Assembly: GCA_046047615.1 (NCBI GenBank)
Contig: JBJOHO010000006.1
Span: forward strand, 1-64,000
DNA from: ZC4RG30 sp046047615
Lineage (GTDB): Bacteria; Pseudomonadota; Gammaproteobacteria; Steroidobacterales; Steroidobacteraceae
Direction of reading: 5' to 3'
Length of the DNA: 64,000 nucleotides
Shown here one piece after another: positions 47,282 to 54,804 of this stretch. The notes beneath the pieces were generated by a model. The model was not told the DNA's origin. It saw nothing but the letters and a program-made list of their open reading frames with translations, and did not search any database. Every line of letters starts with the position of its first letter. Within the stretch, counting starts at the first letter, position 1. Both the position numbers and the translations under genes were made by a program.

Positions 47282-48364
47282 GTGGAACACGCTCAACAGT
47301 TGCTGCTGGATTATGTCGAGCCCGCATCGGGTCTCAGCCTGCGCGACCTCGACGCCTTGCGCGATCTGCAGCGGGTTGACGGCCATTATGTCGCCAGCCT
47401 GAGGCTGCCGTTCCCTGTCGGGGACTACGGACCGCAACTCGAGGATGCACTGGCGGCACGGCTGGCCGCCGCAGGCATCACGGAGCCACTGCGCTTGCGC
47501 CTGCAGCCGGCGATCGCCAGCCACGCGGTGCAGCCCACGCTGCAACCGCTCAAGGACATCCGCAACATCGTCGCGGTCGGTTCCGGCAAGGGTGGCGTCG
47601 GCAAGTCCACCGTGGCCGTCAACCTGGCGCTGGCCTGGGCGGCTGCCGGCGCGCGCGTTGGCCTGTTGGACGCGGATGTTTATGGTCCGAGCCAGCCCAT
47701 CATGACCGGTCTGGTGGGGCGCAAGCCGGAGGTCACCGCCGGCAAGAAGCTGGTGCCGCTGGAAGCCCATGGCCTGAAAGTGATGTCCATCGGCCTGCTT
47801 GTGGATGCCTCCCAGCCGATGGTCTGGCGTGGACCGATGGCAACCCAGGCCCTCAGCCAGTTGCTCAACGACTGCGAGTGGGGCCCGCTCGATTATCTGG
47901 TCATCGACCTGCCGCCCGGCACGGGCGACATCCAGCTGACCCTGGCGCAGAAGATTCCTGTTGCCGGCGCGGTCATCGTGACCACGCCGCAGGAGATCGC
48001 CACCGCAGATGCCCTGAAGGGCTTGCGCATGTTCGAGAAGGTCTCCGTGCCGGTGCTGGGCATCGTCGAGAACATGAGCACACATGTCTGCAGCCAGTGT
48101 GGGCACGTGGAGGCATTGTTCGGCGAAGGCGGCGGCCTGCGTCTTGCGCAGGAGAGCGGCCTGCGGCTGCTGGGGCAGTTGCCGCTGGACGCCCGGGTGC
48201 GCGCCGAGGCCGATGGTGGGGCACCCAGCATCGTGGCCGCGCCACAGTCCGCGCGCGCCGCGGCCTTCCGCGACATGGCGCGCAATGTGGCCGGGGCCTT
48301 GGCCTGCCGGCCTGTCACGCGCCGCAACATCTTCGGCAAGATCGTCGTGGAGGAGCGCAAGTGA
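47282..48364 (+). CDS. apbC: Iron-sulfur cluster carrier ATPase (Mrp/ApbC/NBP35 family)
   Basis: A 360-residue P-loop protein that binds and transfers [4Fe-4S] clusters. It has an N-terminal DUF59-like region (about 1-80), the deviant Walker A GSGKGGVGKSTVAVNLAL at about 100, DADVYGPSQPIMTG, and LVIDLPPGTGDIQLTL. The cluster-binding CxxC lies in HVCSQCGHVEALFGEGG. A GTG start at 47282 is used; there is no in-frame ATG nearby. The last codons overlap the dcd GTG start (GTGA). The mrp-dcd pairing recurs in gammaproteobacteria. It is divergent from the HEAT-kinase gene over 127 bp. Confidence 0.95.
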   Translation: MEHAQQLLLDYVEPASGLSLRDLDALRDLQRVDGHYVASLRLPFPVGDYGPQLEDALAARLAAAGITEPLRLRLQPAIASHAVQPTLQPLKDIRNIVAVGSGKGGVGKSTVAVNLALAWAAAGARVGLLDADVYGPSQPIMTGLVGRKPEVTAGKKLVPLEAHGLKVMSIGLLVDASQPMVWRGPMATQALSQLLNDCEWGPLDYLVIDLPPGTGDIQLTLAQKIPVAGAVIVTTPQEIATADALKGLRMFEKVSVPVLGIVENMSTHVCSQCGHVEALFGEGGGLRLAQESGLRLLGQLPLDARVRAEADGGAPSIVAAPQSARAAAFRDMARNVAGALACRPVTRRNIFGKIVVEERK

Positions 48365-48927
48365 GCATCAAGTCCGACCGCTGGATCCGGCGGATGGCCG
48401 AGGGGCAGGGCATGATCGAGCCCTTCGAGCCGGGGCAGGTGCGCCACGTGGCCGGCCAGCGGATCGTCTCCTACGGCACGTCAAGCTACGGCTACGATGT
48501 GCGCTGCGCACGCGAGTTCAAGATCTTCACCAACATCAACAGCACGATCGTCGATCCGAAGGCCTTCGATCCGCAGAGCTTCGTCGACATCGAGTCCGAC
48601 GTCTGCATCATTCCGCCAAACAGCTTTGCGCTGGCACGCACCGTGGAATATTTCCGCATTCCACGCAGTGTGCTGGTGGTCTGCCTGGGCAAGTCGACCT
48701 ACGCGCGCTGCGGCATCATCGTCAACGTCACACCGCTGGAGCCCGAGTGGGAAGGGCATGTGACGCTGGAGTTCAGCAACACCACACCGCTGCCGGCCAA
48801 GATCTACGCCAACGAGGGCGTGGCGCAGATGCTGTTCTTCGAGTCCGACGAAACCTGCGATGTGTCGTACCGTGACCGGGGCGGCAAGTATCAGGGACAG
48901 CGCGGCGTGACCTTGCCCAAGGCCTGA
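48361..48927 (+). CDS. dcd: dCTP deaminase
   Basis: A 188-residue homotrimeric enzyme converting dCTP to dUTP for thymidylate synthesis. Family stretches: SIKSDRWIRRMAEGQGMIEPF at the start, SYGTSSYGYDVRCAREF, PPNSFALARTVEYFRIPR, the catalytic region CLGKSTYARCGIIVNVTPLEPEWEGHVTLEFSNTTPLPA (split across 48700-48800) with its active-site Glu, and AQMLFFESDETC. The GTG start overlaps the apbC stop. The last 37 bases overlap the convergent PEP-CTERM gene. Confidence 0.96.
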   Translation: MSIKSDRWIRRMAEGQGMIEPFEPGQVRHVAGQRIVSYGTSSYGYDVRCAREFKIFTNINSTIVDPKAFDPQSFVDIESDVCIIPPNSFALARTVEYFRIPRSVLVVCLGKSTYARCGIIVNVTPLEPEWEGHVTLEFSNTTPLPAKIYANEGVAQMLFFESDETCDVSYRDRGGKYQGQRGVTLPKA

Positions 48928-49628
48928 GTGCGCCGCAGTCGCCACAGCAGGCCGGTGGAGCCGAACAGCATGAGCGCCCAGGTTTCCGGTTCCGGCACGG
49001 GTGCAGCGGAACCGGCGACGCTTCCTGCGGCGACGAAGGTGTAGGTGCCGACGTCGGCGCTCGAGCCTCCGTTGTCCTGCAGGCCCAGGATTCGTCCCGT
49101 GGTGCCCAGCGGCTGCCAAACGGCATCAGACGGGATCCCCTGTGGCGTGTTCGTGAACAGGCCGTCCGACAGGTCGAGGGTCACGCTGCCGGTGAGCGTC
49201 CCGTTGGTGACGTTGTCCCAGTGGAAGTACATGTAGCCCAGGTCGACCTGGTTTGTGCCGCCGTTGGTGTAGCGAACCTTGATCGAATCGAAGGTGGTGG
49301 TACCGGCCAGCACGGTGTTGTTCTCGATGTTGTCGGCCGTCAGCGGCGCCGTGGGCCAGATCTGGCAGGACACGCAGTAGGGCCGGAATACGTCGTACAG
49401 GAAAAAGCCGCGCGTCGTTGCGGGGTTGCCCGTGCTGGCCGGGCCGAGGTAAGACGCGGTCCCGGAGCTGGAAGGGCCGTCGACCGTACCGGTGGTGAAG
49501 TGCAGCGTTGCGAGCTTGTCACTGGTGCGTTCGATGAGGATGTTGATTGCAGCATTTGCGGCTCCCGATGCCGCCAGCATGGCCGATGCAGCCAGCACTG
49601 CCTTGAGCCATCCAGTCCTGGTTTGCAT
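48891..49628 (-). CDS. PEP-CTERM sorted surface/secreted protein
   Basis: A 245-residue exported protein. The signal peptide is WLKAVLAASAMLAASGAANA. The body is Ser/Thr/Asn/Gly-rich with no recognised enzyme domain. The C-terminus has the sorting signal APVPEPETWALMLFGSTGLLWRLRR (PEP motif, hydrophobic helix, Arg cluster), processed by an exosortase/archaeosortase-type enzyme. The protein then continues for about 12 residues (TQALGKVTPRCP) inside the antisense end of dcd, which is unusual because the signal is normally terminal. Neither exosortase nor PEP-CTERM sensor genes are in the window. Two Cys lie close together in YCVSCQIW and may form a disulfide. Confidence 0.82.
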   Translation of the reverse strand: MQTRTGWLKAVLAASAMLAASGAANAAINILIERTSDKLATLHFTTGTVDGPSSSGTASYLGPASTGNPATTRGFFLYDVFRPYCVSCQIWPTAPLTADNIENNTVLAGTTTFDSIKVRYTNGGTNQVDLGYMYFHWDNVTNGTLTGSVTLDLSDGLFTNTPQGIPSDAVWQPLGTTGRILGLQDNGGSSADVGTYTFVAAGSVAGSAAPVPEPETWALMLFGSTGLLWRLRRTQALGKVTPRCP

Positions 49629-49751
49629 GTTCCGCGCCCTCCCGTTTGCCTGTCCGGGAGTGTATGCGGGCAGGGGCTGGGTTCAGGGCGTCGTCAGGAA
49701 ATGTCTTGTCCGTGGTCAAGCTGGCGAAATCGGACTTGCGCAGTTGGCGGC

Positions 49752-50555
49752 TCAGCGCGTGAGGCTGCGCACGTTCATCGCCCAGTCGATCTTGCCCTCA
49801 CCGGTGCGCCGTTCGACGCGCAGCGGCAGATAGCCCAGCTCCGGTGCGCACCAGAACAGCACGTGACCACGCGCGCCGACGCGCTGGCTGCGGTAGACGA
49901 CCGTCGCATGGCGGCCCAACGGGGTATCGAGGATTTCCTCCCGCTCGCGGCTGTAGACATAGTCGCGGACCACGTTGCGATGAACCAGCCGGAACCCCTG
50001 CGGTGCGCGACCGCGCAACAGTTCGCGCATCACCGTGGCCTGGATCGACATGTCGTCCAGCAGGCCGGCTTCGGCCGGCAGGTCCACGGGGACCTGTTCA
50101 TAGATGCCGGTGACACGGCCGTTCTTCCAGTCGAAGTGCAGGTCGACGTCGCGGCGCGTGGCGTCGGTGCCATCATCGCCGCGGTAGTGGTCCGGGACGA
50201 TGCGGTCATCGACGATGCGGAAGCGGCTGTCCTGCGTGATGTCGCCGGAGGCGACCAGCCGGAACAGGCCACGGGCGACGCTGCGCGACGCGTAGGACCA
50301 GCGCCCACCCTCCAGGCTGCGCAGGGTGACGGTGCTGGTGCCCGCGTTCATGCCGCGCAGCGTCCACGCGTAGGTGGCGGAGAACGGCCGCAAGACTTCT
50401 GCGGCCGCCGCAGGAGCGGGGGGTTCGGCGGCCTGCGCCAAGGCCGCCATGCCCAGCGCCAGCAGCGCCACGCCGCGGTTGCGGTTCAGCAGAAGGCCTG
50501 TCGCAGCGGTTGCGACAGTTGCGCACCGTCGAGCCAGGGAACGCCATCGGACCAT
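49752..50555 (-). CDS. DUF3108 family periplasmic protein
   Basis: A protein of up to 267 residues matching DUF3108: RPFSATYAWTLRGMNAGTSTVTL, WSYASRSVARGLFRLV, VDLHFDWKNGRVTG, a central lipid-binding-like beta structure, and GYLPLRVERRTGEGKIDW. A hydrophobic segment (GVALLALGMAALAQAAE) looks like a signal peptide. The start is uncertain: ATG 50555 overlaps the end of purN by 70 bases but supplies a basic n-region (LLLNRNRG), whereas GTG 50471 avoids the overlap but leaves a signal with no positive charge. In related genomes a DUF3108 gene follows purMN, as here. Its function is unknown. Confidence 0.8.
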   Translation of the reverse strand: MVRWRSLARRCATVATAATGLLLNRNRGVALLALGMAALAQAAEPPAPAAAAEVLRPFSATYAWTLRGMNAGTSTVTLRSLEGGRWSYASRSVARGLFRLVASGDITQDSRFRIVDDRIVPDHYRGDDGTDATRRDVDLHFDWKNGRVTGIYEQVPVDLPAEAGLLDDMSIQATVMRELLRGRAPQGFRLVHRNVVRDYVYSREREEILDTPLGRHATVVYRSQRVGARGHVLFWCAPELGYLPLRVERRTGEGKIDWAMNVRSLTR

Positions 50556-51160
50556 GTCAGCCGTCCTTCCGCGATCCAGTCAATGACTTGTGGGTAGATG
50601 CTGTGTTCGGCCCGCTGTACGCGCGCTGAAAGCACGGCGACGTCGTCGCCGGGCAGCACCGGCACGCGGCCCTGCAGCAGCAGGGGGCCACCGTCGAGTT
50701 CGCCGGTGACGAAGTGCACGGTGGCGCCGTGTTCGGCGTCGCCGGCAGCCAGGACCCGCTCGTGCGTATGCAGCCCCTTCCAGGCGGGCAGCAGCGACGG
50801 ATGGATGTTGAGGAGCCGGCCGGCAAACCGCTCCACGAATGCCGGCGACAGCACGCGCATGAAACCGGCGAGCACGACCAGTTCCGCACCGGAGGCCTCG
50901 ATGGCCTGCGCCAGTGCTGCCTCGAAGGCGGGCTTGTCGAAGCGGCCGCCGCCACGGAAGGCACCGGCATCGACCGCCCGTGTGTCAAGCCCGATTGCGC
51001 GGGCACTGGCAAGACCGGCGGCGTCAGCCACGTCGGCAAGCACCAGGTCGACACGCGCACGCAGCCGCCCTTCGGCACAGGCCCGGGCAATGGCCAGCAT
51101 GTTGCTGCCACGTCCCGAGATGAGCACGGCCAGCGACAGCGGCGGCCGCGTCTCCGTCAT
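50486..51160 (-). CDS. purN: Phosphoribosylglycinamide formyltransferase
   Basis: A 224-residue PurN catalysing the N10-formyl-THF-dependent formylation of GAR, step three of purine synthesis. Motifs: AVLISGRGSNMLAIARAC (phosphate loop), LVVLAGFMRVLSPAFVERFAGRLLNIHPSLLPAWKGL (catalytic Asn and His in NIHPSLLP), HGATVHFVTGELDGGPLLLQ (catalytic Asp). Its ATG overlaps the purM stop (ATGA). Length is slightly above the E. coli enzyme, mainly at the C-terminus. Confidence 0.97.
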   Translation of the reverse strand: MTETRPPLSLAVLISGRGSNMLAIARACAEGRLRARVDLVLADVADAAGLASARAIGLDTRAVDAGAFRGGGRFDKPAFEAALAQAIEASGAELVVLAGFMRVLSPAFVERFAGRLLNIHPSLLPAWKGLHTHERVLAAGDAEHGATVHFVTGELDGGPLLLQGRVPVLPGDDVAVLSARVQRAEHSIYPQVIDWIAEGRLTWSDGVPWLDGAQLSQPLRQAFC

Positions 51161-52188
51161 TCGTTGATGACCACGCCGGCGTTGCCCGACTCAATGTGGC
51201 CGACCAAGGCCGCCTGTTCGCCCAGCGACTGCAGCAGGCCCAGGGCGTCGGCGGCGCGCGCTCCCGGCACGATGCACACCATGCCCAAGCCGCAGTTGAA
51301 GGTGCGATGCATCTCGGCGCTGGCGATGTTGCCCGTCCCGGCCAGCCAGTCGAACACCGGATCGCGGTGCCACGCGCTGCGTTGCAGGACCGCCTGCAGG
51401 CCTTCCGGCAGCACGCGCGGGATGTTGTCGGTGAGGCCTCCGCCCGTGATGTGGGCGAAACCATGCACCGGCATGGCGGCGGCCAGCGCCAGCATGCTCT
51501 TGACGTAGATGCGCGTGGGTTCGAGCAGGCGGTCGAACAGCGGCCGACCGTCGAGCATCGTGGCGGCATCCGCGCGGGCGACCTGCAGCAACTTGCGGAT
51601 CAGGGAATAGCCGTTGGAATGGGGCCCGGAAGAGGCGAGGCCGATGACCGCATCGCCCGCCGCCACACGGCTGCCATCGATGACGCCGCTGCGCTCGACG
51701 ACGCCGACGCAGAACCCCGCCAGATCGTAGTCGCCGCCATGGTACATGCCGGGCATCTCGGCGGTCTCACCGCCCACCAGCGCACAACCGGCCTGCAGGC
51801 AGCCTTCGGCGATGCCGCCGACGACCGCCTCGGCGACTTCCACATCGAGCTTGCCGGTGGCGTAGTAGTCGAGGAAGAACAGCGGTTCGGCGCCCTGGAC
51901 GGCGACGTCGTTGACGCACATGGCCACCAGGTCGATGCCGATGCGGCTGTGGCGGCCGGTGTCGATGGCCAGCCGCAGCTTCGTGCCCACGCCGTCCGTG
52001 CCGGAAACCAGCACAGGCTCGCGGTAGCGCGTTGGCAGCCCCACCAGCGCGCCGAAGCCGCCGACCCCCGCCAGCACTTCAGGCCGCAGCGTGCGCCGGA
52101 CCAGCGGCTTGATGCGCTCCACGAGCGCGTCGCCAGCGTCGATGTCTACGCCAGCATCCCGGTAGGTGAGGCTTTGCGGTGAGGTCAT
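51157..52188 (-). CDS. purM: Phosphoribosylformylglycinamidine cyclo-ligase (AIR synthetase)
   Basis: A 343-residue PurM, the ATP-dependent cyclase of step five in purine synthesis. Family stretches: LTYRDAGVDIDAGDALVERI at the start, VSGTDGVGTKLRLA, DLVAMCVNDVAVQGAEPLFFLDYYATG, ALVGGETAEMPGMY, GLASSGPHSNGYSL and HITGGGLTDNIPRVLP. The ATG at 52188 gives the canonical N-terminus; the open frame upstream of it has no similarity. It heads the purM-purN-DUF3108 unit and is divergent from the phosphatidyltransferase gene, with a shared TATAGT-like sequence near 52230 as a possible -10. Confidence 0.97.
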   Translation of the reverse strand: MTSPQSLTYRDAGVDIDAGDALVERIKPLVRRTLRPEVLAGVGGFGALVGLPTRYREPVLVSGTDGVGTKLRLAIDTGRHSRIGIDLVAMCVNDVAVQGAEPLFFLDYYATGKLDVEVAEAVVGGIAEGCLQAGCALVGGETAEMPGMYHGGDYDLAGFCVGVVERSGVIDGSRVAAGDAVIGLASSGPHSNGYSLIRKLLQVARADAATMLDGRPLFDRLLEPTRIYVKSMLALAAAMPVHGFAHITGGGLTDNIPRVLPEGLQAVLQRSAWHRDPVFDWLAGTGNIASAEMHRTFNCGLGMVCIVPGARAADALGLLQSLGEQAALVGHIESGNAGVVINE

Positions 52189-52258
52189 TGAGGGCTCGGA
52201 AGGCGCGGGCGGTGGGCCGCGAAGGCCGCTATAGTACCGGACGGAAGTCAGACGCGGC

Positions 52259-52825
52259 ATGCGCCACATACCCAACCTCCTCTGCCTGCTGCGCATTGCG
52301 CTGGTATTGCCCTTGGTGCTGGCAATGACCGAGGGCAGGCATCTGTCCATCATCGTGCTGTTCAGCATTGCCGCCCTGTCCGATGGCCTCGATGGTTTCC
52401 TCGCCAAGCGTTTTGGCTGGACTTCCGATCTCGGCCGGGTGCTCGATCCGGTGGCTGACAAGCTCCTGCTGATGAGCGTTTTCATCACCGCAGCCTGGTT
52501 GGGCATCGCTCCGTGGTGGCTGACCGCGGTGGCCGTGGCGCGCGACCTGGTCATCGGTATCGGCGCCATCGGCTTCCGGCTGTGGTTCGGCCGCTTGCAT
52601 GGACGGCCGACAGTGGCCAGCAAGCTCAACACCGCCCTGCAGATCGTCTACCTGCTGGCGGTCATCGTGGCCAGTGCCAGCGACGCCCGCTTCCCGCCGG
52701 CCGAGATCCTGGAGGCGCTGGCGCTGGTCGTGCTGCTGACGACCGTGGCGAGTGGCGCGGATTACGTCGCGAGATTTGCGCGGCGTGCCTTCGACATCGT
52801 CGAGGGCCGTGCGGCGCCGGGTTGA
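52259..52825 (+). CDS. CDP-alcohol phosphatidyltransferase (PgsA-like)
   Basis: A 188-residue inner-membrane enzyme with about five to six hydrophobic segments. The family catalytic pattern DGxxAx...GxxxDxxxD is present as LDGFLAKRFGWTSDLGRVL followed by DPVADK, with Lys where Arg is common. Members condense a CDP-lipid with an alcohol; the short length and IPNLLCLLRIAL start suggest glycerol-3-phosphate as acceptor (PgsA), but a second PgsA paralogue with another acceptor is possible. hda starts 4 bases after its stop, so the two genes form an operon. Confidence 0.85.
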   Translation: MRHIPNLLCLLRIALVLPLVLAMTEGRHLSIIVLFSIAALSDGLDGFLAKRFGWTSDLGRVLDPVADKLLLMSVFITAAWLGIAPWWLTAVAVARDLVIGIGAIGFRLWFGRLHGRPTVASKLNTALQIVYLLAVIVASASDARFPPAEILEALALVVLLTTVASGADYVARFARRAFDIVEGRAAPG

Positions 52826-52829
52826 CTGC

Positions 52830-53516
52830 ATGCGCCAGTTGCCCCTCGGCGTGCGTCTGCAGGATCGCGCCACCTTCGACAGCTTCCTGACCGGCGGCAA
52901 TGCATTGGCCCTCGCCCTGCTGCGTGAAGTGGCGGCCGGCAGCGCGCGGCGGGTGCTGTGGCTGCATGGTCCGCCGGGCGTGGGCAAGTCGCACCTGCTG
53001 CAGGCCTGCTGTGCCCGGCGCGGCAGTGGCGGCTATTTCCCCGTGGAGGCTCTGGCCGACATCGGTCCCGGAGTGCTCGACGGCGCTGAGAACCTGCCGC
53101 TGGTGTGCGTGGATGACCTGCAGCGGGTGGCCGGTGATCCGGCCTGGGAGGCGGTGCTGTTCCGCCTTTATCTGGAGCTGGAAGCACGGGGTGGATCCCT
53201 GCTGCTTGCGGCCGGGTCGCCACCGGCCGCCCTGCCGTGGCGGCTCCCGGACCTCGCGTCGCGACTGGCCGCGGCCACGGTGCTGGCGCTGCAGGGGCTG
53301 GATGAGGCACAGCAACGCGAGGCACTGCGCCTCAGGGCGCAGTTGCGCGGACTGGATCTGCCTGAGGATTGCGCGCTGTTCCTGCAGCGGCACTTCAGGC
53401 GCGACATGGGCAGCCTGCAGGCCTTGCTGGACGTTCTGGACCACGCCTCGCTGGCAGAGCAGCGCCGCCTGACGCTGCCGTTCCTGCGCGAGACGTTGCG
53501 CGACCAGGCGCCCTAG
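52830..53516 (+). CDS. hda: Regulatory inactivator of DnaA, Hda-type
   Basis: A 228-residue DnaA-related AAA+ protein that, with the beta clamp, stimulates ATP hydrolysis on DnaA after replication starts. The N-terminus RQLPLGVRLQDRATFDSFLTG resembles the clamp-binding QxxLxxx segment (QLPLGVRL). Walker A is HGPPGVGKSHLLQ, Walker B is LVCVDDLQ, followed by a sensor region and an Arg-finger-like segment DLASRLAAATVL. It lacks the DnaA DNA-binding domain, as expected. The ATG at 52830 is 4 bases after the phosphatidyltransferase stop. Its stop overlaps that of the convergent WrbA gene by 4 bases. Confidence 0.92.
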   Translation: MRQLPLGVRLQDRATFDSFLTGGNALALALLREVAAGSARRVLWLHGPPGVGKSHLLQACCARRGSGGYFPVEALADIGPGVLDGAENLPLVCVDDLQRVAGDPAWEAVLFRLYLELEARGGSLLLAAGSPPAALPWRLPDLASRLAAATVLALQGLDEAQQREALRLRAQLRGLDLPEDCALFLQRHFRRDMGSLQALLDVLDHASLAEQRRLTLPFLRETLRDQAP

Positions 53517-54118
53517 CCGGCGCGGCCCCGGCGCAGCTGCCGCGCGGTTTCCGCCACGCGTCGTCCCAAGGCCTGGGCCAGCTCGGCTTCATCACGGCCC
53601 AGTGTGCCGTCCACGGCTGTCAGTCCAACGTGCGAGGCGCCATAGGGCGAACCGCCCTCGCGCGTGCGGTTCAGCGCAGCTTCGGTGTAGGGCAGGCCCA
53701 TGACCAACATGCCGTGGTGCAGCAGTGGCAGCATCATCGTCAGCAGGGTGCTCTCCTGGCCTCCGTGCATCGACTGCGAGGCGGTGAACACCGCTGCGGG
53801 CTTCCCGGCCAGGGCGCCCTCCAGCCAGAGGGCAGCGCTGCCATCGAGAAAATATTTCAGGGGGGCGGCCATGTTGCCGAAGCGTGTCGGGCTGCCCATC
53901 ACCAGTCCGTCGCAGGCCTTCAGGTCGGCCAGCGTGGCGTAGGGGGCGCCGCTGTCGGGCACCGCCACCACGGGACGCTCGCTCTCCGCGCTGACTGGGG
54001 GGACCGTGCGCAGACGCGAGCGGGCGCCTTCGACCGACTCGATGCCCCGGGAGACCTGCCGGGCGAGTGCCGCCGTGCTGCCGTGGCGCGAATAGTAGAG
54101 AACGAGGATTTCGGTCAT
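53513..54118 (-). CDS. wrbA: NAD(P)H:quinone oxidoreductase, WrbA type
   Basis: A 201-residue flavodoxin-like FMN protein that performs two-electron reduction of quinones. Signatures: ILVLYYSRHGSTAALARQV (FMN phosphate loop), GLVMGSPTRFGNMAAPLKYFLD, AVFTASQSMHGGQESTLLTM and GGSPYGASH. Length equals WrbA. It overlaps the stop of the upstream transglycosylase gene by 4 bases (ATGA), so proS, transglycosylase and wrbA form one unit. The cellular role is thought to be oxidative-stress protection. Confidence 0.92.
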   Translation of the reverse strand: MTEILVLYYSRHGSTAALARQVSRGIESVEGARSRLRTVPPVSAESERPVVAVPDSGAPYATLADLKACDGLVMGSPTRFGNMAAPLKYFLDGSAALWLEGALAGKPAAVFTASQSMHGGQESTLLTMMLPLLHHGMLVMGLPYTEAALNRTREGGSPYGASHVGLTAVDGTLGRDEAELAQALGRRVAETARQLRRGRAG

Positions 54119-54804
54119 CGGGGTGGGTTCAGGGCCAGGCGCGGAGACCCCAGATCATCCGCGCCCCGCCAGCGCTGCGTCCAGCGCGACATCACCAGGT
54201 CCGGATAGGTGTTGCTGCCCAGGCTGCCGTTGTAACGGGCCAGGGCGCGCCGCAGGTTGTTGTTCTCGCGCTGCAGGTAGTGGCGCAGGATGGCGCAGCC
54301 CATCTTCACGTTGGCTTCCACGTGGGTGAGTTGGCGGCGCTGCATGCCCAGTTCCGTCGGCCAGAACGGCATGACCTGCATCAGGCCGACCGCGCCTGCG
54401 CTGGACACCGCCCAGCGGTTGAAGCGGCTCTCGACGTCAATGATGGCCAGCACCAGGCCTGGGGGCAGCGGCGCCTCGCCCGGCCGGCGGGTCTCGCAGT
54501 AGGCGACCTTGAGGATGGCCATGCGCTCGGCCGGATCGGGCACGATGCGGCGCAGGCGCGGCTCCATCATCGAATACCAGACCGCGGAGTCGAAGCGGTC
54601 GGGGAAACACTCGGCGGCGTGGATGGCGCGGTCGACGACTGCGCGCAGTTCGGCTTCCTGTTGGGCGTTGCTGCCGCGCGCGGCATTGGCGAAGGCCGGG
54701 CCCGTCAGGCTGGCGAGCAGCACCAGCAGCAGGCCCGGCAGCGCAACGGCGCCGGGATGGTCAACCCCTGTTGCTGCGCGCCTTGAGGAACTGCACCACC
54801 TCAT
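54115..54804 (-). CDS. Lytic transglycosylase (SLT domain) with signal peptide
   Basis: A 229-residue periplasmic murein hydrolase. The signal peptide runs from a basic start (RWCSSSRRAATG) through LLLVLLASLTGPAFA. The SLT domain follows: LPPGLVLAIIDVESRFNRWAVSSAGAVGLMQVMPF carries the catalytic Glu (VESRF) and the AxGLMQ motif, and LRRALARYNGSLGSNTYPDLV is the C-terminal part. The catalytic Glu lies at about residue 128. The start at 54804 overlaps the end of proS by 44 bases. It is the nearest ATG in frame and gives a proper signal sequence. Confidence 0.9.
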   Translation of the reverse strand: MRWCSSSRRAATGVDHPGAVALPGLLLVLLASLTGPAFANAARGSNAQQEAELRAVVDRAIHAAECFPDRFDSAVWYSMMEPRLRRIVPDPAERMAILKVAYCETRRPGEAPLPPGLVLAIIDVESRFNRWAVSSAGAVGLMQVMPFWPTELGMQRRQLTHVEANVKMGCAILRHYLQRENNNLRRALARYNGSLGSNTYPDLVMSRWTQRWRGADDLGSPRLALNPPR

